From Saccharospirillum sp040881935 (lineage in GTDB: Bacteria > Pseudomonadota > Gammaproteobacteria > Pseudomonadales > Natronospirillaceae): a DNA stretch of 64,000 nucleotides. The notes under the pieces were generated by a model, which ran no database searches, was not told the origin of the DNA, and was given only the letters and a program-made list of their open reading frames with translations. Location: assembly GCF_040881935.1 (NCBI RefSeq), contig NZ_JBBECH010000081.1, positions 1 to 64,000 on the forward strand, given 5' to 3'. Both the position numbers and the translations under genes were made by a program. Of the stretch, positions 18,913 to 28,119 are shown one piece after another (position 1 is the stretch's first letter; each line of letters begins with the position of its first letter).

Positions 18913-21501
18913 ATGCCGCCTATCAGTGCCAGTAAAATGCAACACACCCCCATGATGCAACAATACCTGCAGATTAAGCAGGCACACCCGAATGATCTGG
19001 TGTTCTATCGCATGGGGGATTTTTACGAGCTGTTTTATCAGGATGCCAAGCAGGCCTCACGCCTGCTGGACATCACCCTCACCCAGCGCGGGCATAGCGC
19101 CGGTGAACCCATTCCCATGGCCGGCATTCCCTACCACGCCGCCGAAGGCTACATCGGCCGCCTGGTGCGCCAGGGTCATACCGTTGCCATTGCTGAACAG
19201 ATTGGTGACCCCAGCGCGAGCAAAGGGCCGGTGGAGCGCAAGGTGGTGCGGGTACTCACGCCCGGCACCCTGAGTGACGAAGCCTTCCTCAGTGACCGGC
19301 AAGAGAGTCTGCTGGTAGCCGTCTGGCCTGGCAAGGATGATTATGGCCTGGCCGCGCTGGACATGGCCTCGGGCCGGTTCACCGTTCAGTTGCTGTCAGA
19401 CCGGGAAGCGCTGAGCGCCGAGCTGGAACGACTGCGCCCCAGCGAACTGCTGTTGCCGGAAGATCACCCGGCACCCGACCTTACCACCCGCACCGCCATC
19501 CGCCACCAACCCGTCTGGCTGTTTGATCTGGACAGCGCCCGACAAGCATTGACCCAGCAAATGGGCACCCGGGATCTGAGCGGATTTGGGGTTGAAGACA
19601 TGCCACTGGCTCTACAGGCAGCCGGTTGCCTGCTCAATTACGCCAGCGACACCCAAAAAAGCGCCCTGCCCCACATTCGCGCCATCGTCCCGGAACGCCA
19701 GGACGAAGCGGTTATTCTCGATGCAGCCTCACGCCGTAACCTGGAGATCGACATCAATGTGCGCGGCGAGGAAGACAACACCCTGTTCCAGCTAATGGAT
19801 CACTGCGCCACTACCATGGGCAGCCGGTTGTTGCGTCGCTGGCTGGGACGCCCCTTGCGTGACCGAACAGAGCTGCAGCACCGTCACCATGGCGTGACCA
19901 CTTTGCTGACTGACTTTGTTTTTGAAGAGGTTAAGTCGGCACTGAAACCGATTGGAGACATTGAACGAGTATTGTCGCGCATTGCACTGGGATCCGCCCG
20001 CCCCCGCGACCTGATCCGCCTGCGCAGCACCCTGGCACAGCTGCCTGATCTGCAACGACTGGTGACCCCGCTGGACTCACCCCGGCTGCAACAGCTGCGC
20101 GAAGACCTGCGGGAACAGCCGATCTGGCTGGATACCCTGCAACGCGCCCTGGTCGACAACCCACCCGTGGTGATTCGCGACGGTGGCGTCATCGCGCCAG
20201 GCTTTGACGAAGAACTGGACGAGCTGCGCGGACTCGACACCAACGCCAGTGACTTTCTGGTCCAGCTGGAAACCCGCGAACGTGAGCGTACCGGCCTCAG
20301 CACGCTCAAAGTTGGCTATAACAGGGTGCACGGCTACTACATCGAGATCAGCAAGGCGCAGTCAGCCCAGGCACCGGTCGATTACAGCCGGCGCCAGACA
20401 CTGAAAAACGCCGAACGGTTCATCACCCCGGAACTCAAGCAATTTGAAGACAAGGCGCTCAGTGCCAAGAGCCGTGCCCTGAGCCGCGAGAAATATCTGT
20501 ATGAGCAACTGGTACTGTCGCTGGCTGAAGACTTGCTCACCCTGCAACAGCTGGGGCGCGCCCTGGCCCAGCTGGATACACTGATGGCCCTGGCCTCCTG
20601 TGCCGACCGCTATCAATGGGCCGCCCCAACCCTGACCAGCGAAGCCGAACTGGTTATCAAAGAAGGTCGCCACCCGGTGGTCGAGGCCGTTACCGAAACG
20701 CCCTTTGTGCCCAACGACCTGGAACTGAACAGCGACATCACCCTCAAGGTGATCACCGGACCGAACATGGGCGGTAAAAGCACCTATATGCGCCAGGCCG
20801 CCGTCATCGCGTTGCTTGCTCATATCGGCAGCTTTGTGCCCGCCCGCGAAGCCCGTATTGGCAAGCTGGACCGAATTTTTACCCGTATGGGGTCATCCGA
20901 CGACATCGCTGGCGGCCGCTCCACCTTTATGGTGGAAATGACCGAAACCGCCAACATTCTGCACAATGCCACGCCCAACAGCCTGGTGATCATGGATGAA
21001 GTCGGACGCGGCACCAGCACCTTTGATGGCCTGTCGCTGGCCTGGGCCGCTGCCGAGCACCTGGTGCAAAAAACCCATGCTCTGACACTGTTCGCGACTC
21101 ACTATTTTGAAATGACCGCCCTGCCCGAACACAACCCCCAGGCCAGCAACCTGCATCTGGACGCCACCGAACACGACGATAAACTGGTCTTTCTGCATCG
21201 TGTTCAGGCCGGACCAGCGAGTCAGAGCTTCGGTATTCAGGTGGCACGACTGGCTGGCGTGCCGGACATCGTCATCGCCAGTGCCCGCGCCAAGCTGAGC
21301 GATCTGGAGCGCGCGCCCATGCCATCCCGAACAGAACGCGCCTCAACCAGTGCAGGCAACCCGGCACCGGCGCCGCTGCAGAATGACCTATTCGCCGCAG
21401 AGACTCACCCATTGGTTGAGGCACTGCAGCAACTGGACCTCAGCCAGATGACGCCGCTACAAGCACTGAACTGGCTGGCCGAGCAACAGGAAACACGGTA
21501 A
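18913..21501 (+). CDS. mutS: DNA mismatch repair protein MutS
   Basis: About 862 residues from the ATG at 18913. An ATG at 18937 and the longer frame from 18856 are alternatives, and none has a strong ribosome site. HTPMMQQYLQIKQAHP leads into the mismatch-reading domain with FYRMGDFYELF (the Phe-x-Glu wedge). The ATPase domain has Walker A GPNMGGKSTYM, the ST(A)GG-like DDIAGGRSTFMVEM, and Walker B VIMDEVGRGTSTFDG. A short C-terminal tetramer helix (LNWLAEQQ) ends the protein. MutS dimers find mispairs and recruit MutL. Transcription is divergent from pncC over about 70 bp. Confidence 0.96.
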   Translation: MPPISASKMQHTPMMQQYLQIKQAHPNDLVFYRMGDFYELFYQDAKQASRLLDITLTQRGHSAGEPIPMAGIPYHAAEGYIGRLVRQGHTVAIAEQIGDPSASKGPVERKVVRVLTPGTLSDEAFLSDRQESLLVAVWPGKDDYGLAALDMASGRFTVQLLSDREALSAELERLRPSELLLPEDHPAPDLTTRTAIRHQPVWLFDLDSARQALTQQMGTRDLSGFGVEDMPLALQAAGCLLNYASDTQKSALPHIRAIVPERQDEAVILDAASRRNLEIDINVRGEEDNTLFQLMDHCATTMGSRLLRRWLGRPLRDRTELQHRHHGVTTLLTDFVFEEVKSALKPIGDIERVLSRIALGSARPRDLIRLRSTLAQLPDLQRLVTPLDSPRLQQLREDLREQPIWLDTLQRALVDNPPVVIRDGGVIAPGFDEELDELRGLDTNASDFLVQLETRERERTGLSTLKVGYNRVHGYYIEISKAQSAQAPVDYSRRQTLKNAERFITPELKQFEDKALSAKSRALSREKYLYEQLVLSLAEDLLTLQQLGRALAQLDTLMALASCADRYQWAAPTLTSEAELVIKEGRHPVVEAVTETPFVPNDLELNSDITLKVITGPNMGGKSTYMRQAAVIALLAHIGSFVPAREARIGKLDRIFTRMGSSDDIAGGRSTFMVEMTETANILHNATPNSLVIMDEVGRGTSTFDGLSLAWAAAEHLVQKTHALTLFATHYFEMTALPEHNPQASNLHLDATEHDDKLVFLHRVQAGPASQSFGIQVARLAGVPDIVIASARAKLSDLERAPMPSRTERASTSAGNPAPAPLQNDLFAAETHPLVEALQQLDLSQMTPLQALNWLAEQQETR

Positions 21502-21590
21502 GCTGCACGTTTTAGAGCCTTTAAAGCCTAAAAACTAAATTTATATTCTAATTGGCTATAAAGCCTTGGGTAATTGGTCTTAGATCTCAC

Positions 21591-21619
21591 TTGAGGGGGT
21601 CCGAACCTGCCACTAGAAT
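21591..21619 (+). promoter_or_regulatory. sigma70 promoter of fdxA
   Basis: TTGAGG at 21591-21596 and TAGAAT at 21614-21619 are spaced by exactly 17 bp, matching four and five of six consensus bases. A start near 21626 would give a 33-nt leader to the fdxA ATG. Confidence 0.6.
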
Positions 21620-21658
21620 ACGCACACACTCAGCATCAGGTATTGGGAGAAGGGCCCG

Positions 21659-21982
21659 ATGACATTCGTTGTTCTCGAGAACTGCATCAAGTGCAAATAC
21701 ACCGACTGCGTGGAAGTCTGCCCGGTGGATTGCTTCTACGAAGGCCCGAACTTTCTGGTCATTCATCCGGACGAGTGCATTGATTGCGCCCTGTGTGAAC
21801 CTGAATGCCCGGCCGAGGCCATTTTATCGGAAGATGAAGTGCCGGAAGATCAGATTGAATTTGTTGAACTGAACGCCGAACTGGCTGAAGTCTGGCCAAA
21901 CATCACCGAACGCAAAGACCCGCCCGCCGATGCCGACGAGCAAAATGGTGTTCCCGGAAAACGAGCAGCTCTGGCCCGTTGA
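21659..21982 (+). CDS. fdxA: 7Fe-8S ferredoxin FdxA
   Basis: A 107-residue ferredoxin beginning MTFVVLENCIKCKYTDCVEVCP. The spacing of the first cysteine motif and the second motif CIDCALCEPECP fit one [3Fe-4S] and one [4Fe-4S] cluster, as in Azotobacter ferredoxin I. It carries electrons at low potential in the cytoplasm. The C-terminal extension is acidic and variable. GGGAG stands 10-14 bases before the ATG. The mutS-fdxA-rpoS neighbourhood is shared with Pseudomonas. Its own promoter and terminator bracket it as a single-gene unit. Confidence 0.95.
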   Translation: MTFVVLENCIKCKYTDCVEVCPVDCFYEGPNFLVIHPDECIDCALCEPECPAEAILSEDEVPEDQIEFVELNAELAEVWPNITERKDPPADADEQNGVPGKRAALAR

Positions 21983-21993
21983 ACTCGATATTA

Positions 21994-22033
21994 GCTCATA
22001 AAAAAAGCGCCTTCAGGCGCTTTTTTTATGAGC
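21994..22033. terminator. Bidirectional terminator between fdxA and rpoS
   Basis: A perfect 18-bp inverted repeat around the loop TTCA: GCTCATAAAAAAAGCGCC and its complement. Each strand presents a GC stem followed by at least seven T. It serves fdxA on the plus strand and rpoS on the minus strand. Confidence 0.95.
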
Positions 22034-22084
22034 AGAATTCCTCAGCAAGGCGGTGCAGTCTGGCTACAGCTTCATGCAATAACC

Positions 22085-23116
22085 TTACTCACCAAATAAA
22101 GCCGTCGCAGACAACCCCTGCTTTTCCATGATGTCACGCAACCGACGCAAGGCTTCTACCTGAATCTGCCGCACACGCTCACGGGTCAGGCCGATTTCGC
22201 GCCCAACTTCTTCAAGGGTGCTGGTCTCAAAACCGCGTAGCCCGAACCGACGTGCAACCACTTCCCGCTGTTTTTCGGACAGCTCATCCAGCCAGTGATC
22301 GATACTGAGCCGCAGATTATCGTCTTGCAGTGACTCGGACGGGTCGACCGATTTTTCATCGGCAATGGTATCCAAAAGATTTTTCTCGGAAGACGGCCCC
22401 AGAGGGGTATCAACCGACGTAACGCGTTCGTTTAGCGCCAACATGCGCTTCACATCTTCAATCGGCCGTTCCAGCAGGTCGGCGATGTCTTCTGCAGTCG
22501 GCTCGTGATCCAGCTTTTGCGTCAGTTCACGGGCGGCGCGCAAATAGACATTCAGTTCTTTGACCACGTGAATGGGCAAGCGAATAGTGCGCGTCTGATT
22601 CATGATGGCGCGCTCTATGGTCTGGCGTATCCACCAGGTGGCATAGGTTGAAAAACGGAAGCCCCGCTCAGGGTCGAACTTTTCAACCGCCCGAATCAAC
22701 CCAAGGTTCCCCTCTTCAATCAGATCCAACAGGGTCAGACCCCGATTCAGGTAGCGTCGTGCAATTTTGACCACCAGCCTCAGGTTGCTTTCAATCATCC
22801 GCTTGCGGCCCGCCGGTTCGCCTTTCTGGGCCAACCGGGCAAAATAGACTTCTTCTTCGGGACTGAGCAGTGGCGAAAAACCGATCTCATTCAGATACAT
22901 TTGCGTCGCATCGAGCGATCGCTGCATGCCGCTCAAATTGTTAACGGCATCTCGAAATTCGGAGTCGGTATCGCTTTCGTAATTGAGTTCCGAGGGATCG
23001 CCCGCCTCTGCTTTTTCAGCAGCGCTGACCTCCTCGTTGGGAGTATCCAGTAGGTTGGTATAGGGAGTGAAGGTATCATCCGCAATGTCGGAGCTGAGTT
23101 CCCGGAGTGCTGCCAT
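22085..23116 (-). CDS. rpoS: RNA polymerase sigma factor RpoS
   Basis: A 343-residue sigma70-family protein of RpoS type. An acidic N-terminal region leads to region 1.2 (DATQMYLNEIGFSPLLSPEEE). Region 2 has NLRLVVKIARRYLNRG, LLDLIEEGNLGLIRAVEKFD and STYATWWIRQTIERAIMNQ. Region 4 is a helix-turn-helix, TLEEVGREIGLTRERVRQIQ. It directs stationary-phase and general stress transcription. The gap to nlpD is 54 bp; in relatives the main rpoS promoter lies inside nlpD, giving a long mRNA leader controlled by small RNAs. No sRNA site is identified here. Confidence 0.97.
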   Translation of the reverse strand: MAALRELSSDIADDTFTPYTNLLDTPNEEVSAAEKAEAGDPSELNYESDTDSEFRDAVNNLSGMQRSLDATQMYLNEIGFSPLLSPEEEVYFARLAQKGEPAGRKRMIESNLRLVVKIARRYLNRGLTLLDLIEEGNLGLIRAVEKFDPERGFRFSTYATWWIRQTIERAIMNQTRTIRLPIHVVKELNVYLRAARELTQKLDHEPTAEDIADLLERPIEDVKRMLALNERVTSVDTPLGPSSEKNLLDTIADEKSVDPSESLQDDNLRLSIDHWLDELSEKQREVVARRFGLRGFETSTLEEVGREIGLTRERVRQIQVEALRRLRDIMEKQGLSATALFGE

Positions 23117-23170
23117 AGTCGTTCACCTGTGCGATATAGGGCATATACCCTGTGGCCGGAATGTACCCGG

Positions 23171-24046
23171 TTACCGCGGAGGTAAAAACCTCATTGGATC
23201 AACCGGTTTACCCTCTTGCCGTATCTCGAAGTGCAGGCTGGGCTGGTCACCCTGCCTGCCCATTCGGGCGATGGCCTGCCCCTGAGTGACCCGATCCTGT
23301 TCCGACACCAGCAGTTCCTGGTTAAATGCGTAAGCACTCAGCAGCGAGCCCTGGTGTTCGAGAATAATCAGGTTGCCATAACCAGGCAAACCATTTCCTG
23401 CGTAGACAACAGAACCAGTCGCCGCCGCAACCACAGAATCTCCAATCTCACCGGTCAGATCAACGCCTTTACGATCGGACACATTCGAGTCGAATGTTCG
23501 CACTATTTTCCCACTGTGCGGCCACACCCAGGATAACTGATGATTACTGGCATTGACTGACGATGATGACGATATCGCTGGCGCAGATGTCGCATTTGTA
23601 ACGGTTTGAGAAGCTGTGCGATCTGCAGCAAGCCGGGCGGGGGAGGATGATGTCGAGCGCCGGGACGGTGTTTCAGCTGCTGTGGGAGCATCCGCCTCTT
23701 TCAACGCCAATCTCTGGCCAGGGTAGATGGTATAACGATGATTGATGTCATTAGCAGCCGCCAATCGCCGGAAATCAAGGCCAAACCGAAACGCGATGGA
23801 ATAGAGGGTATCACCCCGTCGAACCTGGTATTGGGTGGGCCGCGTCTCTGGGCGAGCATTCGACGCCGCAGCGCTGGCGGGGCGGGACTGAACCACAGGT
23901 GACGCGGAGCCACTAGTGGTAGAACGACGCACCCCACTCCCCCCGGTTTCCAGCGAACGATAGGCGCTGCTGGTACAGCCCGCCAGCACCACCAAAGCAC
24001 ATAGGCAAGTCCCGAGAATTGACGCTTTACGGACGTAAATCGTCAC
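23171..24046 (-). CDS. nlpD: Lipoprotein NlpD, LysM and degenerate M23 domain
   Basis: A 291-residue lipoprotein read from GTG at 24046 with AAGGAAG upstream. The lipobox LAGC puts the lipid on C24. A LysM domain spans about 72-115 (YQVRRGDTLYSIAFRFG), then a Ser/Thr/Ala-rich linker and a C-terminal LytM/M23 fold at about 172-286. The zinc-ligand histidines are absent: the first motif reads KGVDLTG, and YAFN stands where active enzymes have a His-x-His. So it should be an amidase activator rather than a peptidase, as E. coli NlpD is for AmiC in daughter-cell separation. It lies directly upstream of rpoS. Confidence 0.94.
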   Translation of the reverse strand: MTIYVRKASILGTCLCALVVLAGCTSSAYRSLETGGSGVRRSTTSGSASPVVQSRPASAAASNARPETRPTQYQVRRGDTLYSIAFRFGLDFRRLAAANDINHRYTIYPGQRLALKEADAPTAAETPSRRSTSSSPARLAADRTASQTVTNATSAPAISSSSSVNASNHQLSWVWPHSGKIVRTFDSNVSDRKGVDLTGEIGDSVVAAATGSVVYAGNGLPGYGNLIILEHQGSLLSAYAFNQELLVSEQDRVTQGQAIARMGRQGDQPSLHFEIRQEGKPVDPMRFLPPR

Positions 24047-24192
24047 ACCTGCTTCCTTCGGAAAATAAGATTCATCTACCCCTCAAACGCCGTTCACAAT
24101 ACTGCAATATAGCCCAACCTTAATACAGGGTAATTTATTAGGTGTAATTAATCTAAAAACGGGCAGATCCTGGGTCTGAATCGAGGACTGCT

Positions 24193-25086
24193 TCATGTTT
24201 CTGATTTGACAAGCCTGGAACCGCCCGTTTTCAGACTGAGCAAGGTCACCAGTATTGCACCGGTTACGGCCGCCAACAAAGCACTGTATAGCCAGGATGG
24301 CTGGCCAGACAAGCGCACGTAAGTCTCTGGCATTAGCCATTGCTGATCATGCTGCCAGGGCCAGACCTTGATCAACGCACCCATAACAAACCCCAGCATG
24401 AACCCCATAACCCGATCGTGCCAGCGCGCCAGCACCCATTGTAAAAACCGGCTGAACACCAGCAAGCCGATGAGGCACCCCAGTGCAACCCAGCCGATGG
24501 TGAGCAAATCTCGTTCGTGAACAGCCTCGGTAATGGCCGGATACAGCCCAAGCAGCAACAGTATAAAACTGCCTGATATACCGGGCAGCAACATGGCGGA
24601 TATCGCCAGCGCACCGCCAAAAACCAGCGTTAGCGGCGTGACTGCCAGCGACATTTCGCCGGCAAACGAAATACCTGCAGCGATGGCAGTGCCAGCCAGG
24701 AACAACCCGATATCGACCCGTTGCCAACGGTGACTGGCCAGTAACATTACCAGCGATGCCACAATCAATCCGCAAAAGAATGCCCATAATATTGGCGGCG
24801 CGGTGATTAACAGCCACTGAACAAGATTCAAAATACTGAACAGACTAACCAGGATGCCAAGACCCAGGCTGACCAGAAAGGCCCCGTCAATTTCACGCCA
24901 GACCGATGCGACCTGGCCTCGCATCAGCTCAATCAGCATACCGGGCCGAAACGATGCCAGCGCGTTGATCAGTCGTTCATAAATGCCGGTGATCAGTGCC
25001 ATGGTGCCACCTGACACGCCGGGAACGGCATCGGCCGCTCCCATAACTACCCCTTTAAAAAACCAGCTCAATACTGACTTAATCAC
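24193..25086 (-). CDS. popT: DUF368 undecaprenyl-phosphate translocase (PopT family)
   Basis: A 297-residue membrane protein with about eight helices, read from GTG at 25086 with AAGGAG eight bases upstream. The DUF368 hallmarks are the paired segments FFKGVVMGAADAVPGVSGGTMALITGIYE near the start and AISAMLLPGISGSFILLLLGLY near residue 160. DUF368 proteins (PopT) were shown to return undecaprenyl phosphate from the outer to the inner leaflet of the cytoplasmic membrane for cell-wall and polysaccharide synthesis. Here it sits between pcm and nlpD, inside the rpoS gene cluster, where E. coli has nothing. The 147-bp gap to nlpD may hold an nlpD promoter. Confidence 0.9.
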   Translation of the reverse strand: MIKSVLSWFFKGVVMGAADAVPGVSGGTMALITGIYERLINALASFRPGMLIELMRGQVASVWREIDGAFLVSLGLGILVSLFSILNLVQWLLITAPPILWAFFCGLIVASLVMLLASHRWQRVDIGLFLAGTAIAAGISFAGEMSLAVTPLTLVFGGALAISAMLLPGISGSFILLLLGLYPAITEAVHERDLLTIGWVALGCLIGLLVFSRFLQWVLARWHDRVMGFMLGFVMGALIKVWPWQHDQQWLMPETYVRLSGQPSWLYSALLAAVTGAILVTLLSLKTGGSRLVKSET

Positions 25087-25152
25087 AGAATGTCTCCTTC
25101 TTCATGCCTGTTCATCCTTTTGCAGTCTCCGGGAGTGGTACTGTACTTCTGA

Positions 25153-25827
25153 TCAGAAGGCATCTGTTTCGCCGAGTTGAATACCGGCCAGCATGGGAAC
25201 AAAACGCACCGCCTCGATTCGGCGCTCGCTGAAATCATCACCCTGGCGTTCCACCACGGTTAGATACTGTTCATCGGTACCCAGTGGCAGAATCAACTGC
25301 CCTCCGTCGGGCACCAGTTGATCCAACAGCGCCTGTGGTGCCTTTTCAGGAGCGGCCGTACCAATAATCACATCAAAGGGACCTGCATCAGGCCAGCCGA
25401 GAAAGCCGTCATCCAGCTTAAGCCTCACGTTGTAGAGTTTCTGCAATCGCAATCGTTCCCGCGCTTTCAATTGCAGCGGCTTGATGCGTTCTACCGAGTA
25501 AACTTCATCAACCAGGTGAGCAAGAACTGAGGTCTGAAAGCCCGATCCGGTGCCAATTTCTAGTATGCGCTCATGGTGGGGAGCAGCGAGTACCAGCTCG
25601 CTCATGCGCGCGACAATGTAAGGCTGCGACAGCGTCTGTCCGTAGCCGATGGGAACGGCGATGTCTTCATAAGCCTTATGACCCAGCGCTTCATCCACAA
25701 AGATGTGCCGGGGCACTTTCATAAAACAATCCATAACCCGGGGGTTACGGATGCCTTTGGAAAAGAGTCGTTCAATCAAGCGCTGGCGGGTTCGCTGTGA
25801 GGTCATGCCGATACCGGTCAGATTCAC
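25153..25827 (-). CDS. pcm: Protein-L-isoaspartate O-methyltransferase
   Basis: A 224-residue SAM-dependent methyltransferase. Its GTG start overlaps the truD stop as GTGA and has a full AGGAGGT seven bases upstream, so the start is firm. Family motifs are RHIFVDEALGHKAYEDIAVPIGYGQTLSQPY and the SAM-binding ILEIGTGSGFQTSVLA, followed by VYSVERI. It methylates abnormal isoaspartyl residues so that they revert, a repair function linked to stationary-phase survival. In E. coli surE lies between truD and pcm; that gene is missing here. Confidence 0.96.
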   Translation of the reverse strand: MNLTGIGMTSQRTRQRLIERLFSKGIRNPRVMDCFMKVPRHIFVDEALGHKAYEDIAVPIGYGQTLSQPYIVARMSELVLAAPHHERILEIGTGSGFQTSVLAHLVDEVYSVERIKPLQLKARERLRLQKLYNVRLKLDDGFLGWPDAGPFDVIIGTAAPEKAPQALLDQLVPDGGQLILPLGTDEQYLTVVERQGDDFSERRIEAVRFVPMLAGIQLGETDAF

Positions 25828-26849
25828 TGCGGGACCTCCTCGTGCCAGGCCGATACCTCACGCAGTGCTGTGGTGGCGTAACTGCCCGCCGGTAAAAAGA
25901 ACCTGAACTGCGGATCGGAATCCTGCCAGTCCAAATGGCCCTGCTCCGGATAGACGCGCAACTTGCGCAAACTGCGCTGAATGCGCAGTCGTATCAGAGC
26001 TTGTGTCCACTCCGACTGTTGATCCAGCAGAGAGGCCTCGCGCGCATCCAATTGGGCAAAAACTTCGGTTTGTTCTCCCGGCAAGCTGGCGCTGGGCGAT
26101 AACTGACCCGAAGCCACCCGCGACCACTCACTCTCAGTCGGCTCCAGGCATTCAAAACCGCGCTTACCTTCCTTGAATTGCAGAAAATCCCCCGGTACCA
26201 GCTGATTCCAGGTGCCCTGCTCAACGCGTTCAGCCAGCAAGCCATTAAACAAATAGCTGCGCATTGCAGACACATGAATACTTTGCTGCCCCCGCGGCAG
26301 GCGCGCTTCGCCACGAATCCACGCCAGGGCCCGACTCAGATTCTGGCCTTGCTCGCCAAACCGCTGGGGACCGAAGTAATTCGGGAAACCCTGCTCAACA
26401 ACCGTTTGCCAGCGCTGTGTCAGCGCATCTGCATCCCCCTGCCAATCGCGCAACCGAATCACAAAATGGTTGCCGATCAGTTGGCCGGTGCGCAGCTTGC
26501 GGCCATGGCGCTGCAGGGCCAGCACCTGCACGCCATCCATAACAAACGGCTCTGACGGATCCGGCTTGCCCGGCAGGTGCAATGAAAAGGTCTGGCGGGT
26601 CACGGCATGACGATCTTTCAGCCCGGCATAACTGACATCGCGCGGGGGAATACCAGCCCAGCGTGCCAGCTGCTTCGCAAGCCAGGCGGTATTCTGGCCG
26701 GTTTTTTCCAGGGTAACCCACAGATGCTCGCCCTCGCCGGAGGCCGTTTCAGGCAGGGCTTCCTCGACATAAAAGTCAGCAGGTTCGGCTTTCAACTGTC
26801 CGGACCCAACCGCCTCACCCCAGGCTCTGGGCCATTCCGGGAGCATCAT
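25824..26849 (-). CDS. truD: tRNA pseudouridine(13) synthase TruD
   Basis: A 341-residue protein counted from the ATG at 26849, which overlaps the ispF stop by one base (TGATG); a TTG just before it is less likely. The catalytic aspartate lies in SYAGLKDRHAVTRQTFS. NYFGPQRFG is the second TruD signature, and the small TRUD insertion domain follows. It converts U13 of tRNA-Glu to pseudouridine. The gene is coupled on both sides, to ispF and pcm. Confidence 0.95.
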   Translation of the reverse strand: MMLPEWPRAWGEAVGSGQLKAEPADFYVEEALPETASGEGEHLWVTLEKTGQNTAWLAKQLARWAGIPPRDVSYAGLKDRHAVTRQTFSLHLPGKPDPSEPFVMDGVQVLALQRHGRKLRTGQLIGNHFVIRLRDWQGDADALTQRWQTVVEQGFPNYFGPQRFGEQGQNLSRALAWIRGEARLPRGQQSIHVSAMRSYLFNGLLAERVEQGTWNQLVPGDFLQFKEGKRGFECLEPTESEWSRVASGQLSPSASLPGEQTEVFAQLDAREASLLDQQSEWTQALIRLRIQRSLRKLRVYPEQGHLDWQDSDPQFRFFLPAGSYATTALREVSAWHEEVPQ

Positions 26850-27334
26850 CAAGGCGCAACCTCCAACAGACAGACAGCCTCAGTGGCAATACCCTCTTTA
26901 CGACCGGTAAACCCCAGTTTTTCAGTGGTCGTCGCTTTGACGTTCACCTGGCCCGGTTCGCATTGCAGCGTTTCCGCAATGGTCAGCTTCATGGCACCCT
27001 TGTAGGCACCCAGGCGGGGTGTCTGGGCAATAACGGTCACATCCAGATTAACCAGCCGGTAGCCCAGATCGGTAATGCGATGGTACACATCGGCGAGCAG
27101 CGCCCGGCTGTCGGCACCGGCCCACTGCACATCAGTATCCGGGAACCACTCTCCGATATCACCCAACGCAGCGGCACCCAGCAGCGCATCGGCAATGGCA
27201 TGCAGCACCACATCGCCATCGGAATGCGCCAGTAACGGATGTTCAGCCGGAACCAGAACCCCGCCCAGTTTAATATCCATGGGACCCGAGTCCGGATCAA
27301 ACCGGTGTACATCAAAACCATGGCCTATTCGCAT
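26849..27334 (-). CDS. ispF: 2-C-methyl-D-erythritol 2,4-cyclodiphosphate synthase
   Basis: A 161-residue protein from the ATG at 27334 (MRIGHGFDVHRF), which has GAGG and AGGG just upstream; an ATG at 27346 lacks a ribosome site. The zinc ligands D8 and H10 lie in GFDVH. HSDGDVVLHAIADALLGAAALGDIG and the C-terminal KATTTEKLGFTGRKEGIA complete the family pattern. It forms the cyclic diphosphate in the MEP isoprenoid pathway, which also feeds undecaprenol synthesis by uppS elsewhere in this window. Confidence 0.96.
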   Translation of the reverse strand: MRIGHGFDVHRFDPDSGPMDIKLGGVLVPAEHPLLAHSDGDVVLHAIADALLGAAALGDIGEWFPDTDVQWAGADSRALLADVYHRITDLGYRLVNLDVTVIAQTPRLGAYKGAMKLTIAETLQCEPGQVNVKATTTEKLGFTGRKEGIATEAVCLLEVAP

Positions 27335-27384
27335 GCCCTGCCTCATTGTAATTAGTCGCTATTAAAGATCAGTGTGAATAACGC

Positions 27385-28092
27385 TCAGTTCGAGCTCAGT
27401 CGACCCTGTTGCTTCAGGTAAAACGCCACCAGCGCCAGATCGTCCGGATGCGTTACTTTGATGTTATCGGCAGCGCCGCTGACCAGGCCGACCGGCTCAG
27501 CGAGCCATTCCATCGCAGACGCCTCGTCGGTCAGGGCTATGGCTTCGGCCAGGCCGAGTGTCAGTGCCTTGCGCAATACCCCATAGCGAAAACACTGGGG
27601 CGTCATCGCTGCCCATAACTGACTGCGATCTACCGTCGACACCCGCCCGGCCTGGTTCCGTTTAATGGTATCGGTTAGCGGGCGCGCCAGCAGCGCTCCC
27701 TGACCTTCAGTCTGACAATGAGCAAGCAACGCCAGAATGTCTGTCTGACGAACGCAGGGGCGAGCAATGTCATGCACCATAACCCAGTCATCGTCCGCCA
27801 CGTTCATTGCCGTCAACCCGGCCAGCACCGAATCGGCGCGCTCCGCCCCACCTTCAACGCAGCGCAACCCCGGGTATCGCCGGGCAAGCTCCTGACCCAC
27901 CGCATCATCGCCCGATAAAACCAGTAGTCGCTCGCCCTTAAATGGCAGGCCAATCCAAGCATCAAGAGTCCATTCGAGCAGCGTTTTGCCGGCCAGTTGC
28001 GTGTACTGTTTAGGGTGAGGCTGGCCAAACCGCTGCCCTGTTCCGGCGGCGGGAAATACCTGGTGCACTCGGGGGTGATGAGTTTCGTTCAT
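27385..28092 (-). CDS. ispD: 2-C-methyl-D-erythritol 4-phosphate cytidylyltransferase
   Basis: A 235-residue protein from the ATG at 28092 (MNETHHPRVHQV). A TTG nine bases upstream also opens the frame but looks like part of the leader. The nucleotide-binding loop PAAGTGQRFGQPHPKQY is near the N terminus. VHDIARPCVRQTDI and LTDEASAMEW are conserved downstream. It joins MEP to CTP in isoprenoid synthesis. It lies between ftsB and ispF, as in E. coli, with a 50-bp gap to ispF. Confidence 0.95.
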   Translation of the reverse strand: MNETHHPRVHQVFPAAGTGQRFGQPHPKQYTQLAGKTLLEWTLDAWIGLPFKGERLLVLSGDDAVGQELARRYPGLRCVEGGAERADSVLAGLTAMNVADDDWVMVHDIARPCVRQTDILALLAHCQTEGQGALLARPLTDTIKRNQAGRVSTVDRSQLWAAMTPQCFRYGVLRKALTLGLAEAIALTDEASAMEWLAEPVGLVSGAADNIKVTHPDDLALVAFYLKQQGRLSSN

Positions 28093-28119
28093 AGAGTCCA
28101 AAGCACGATGCTGCTGCGA

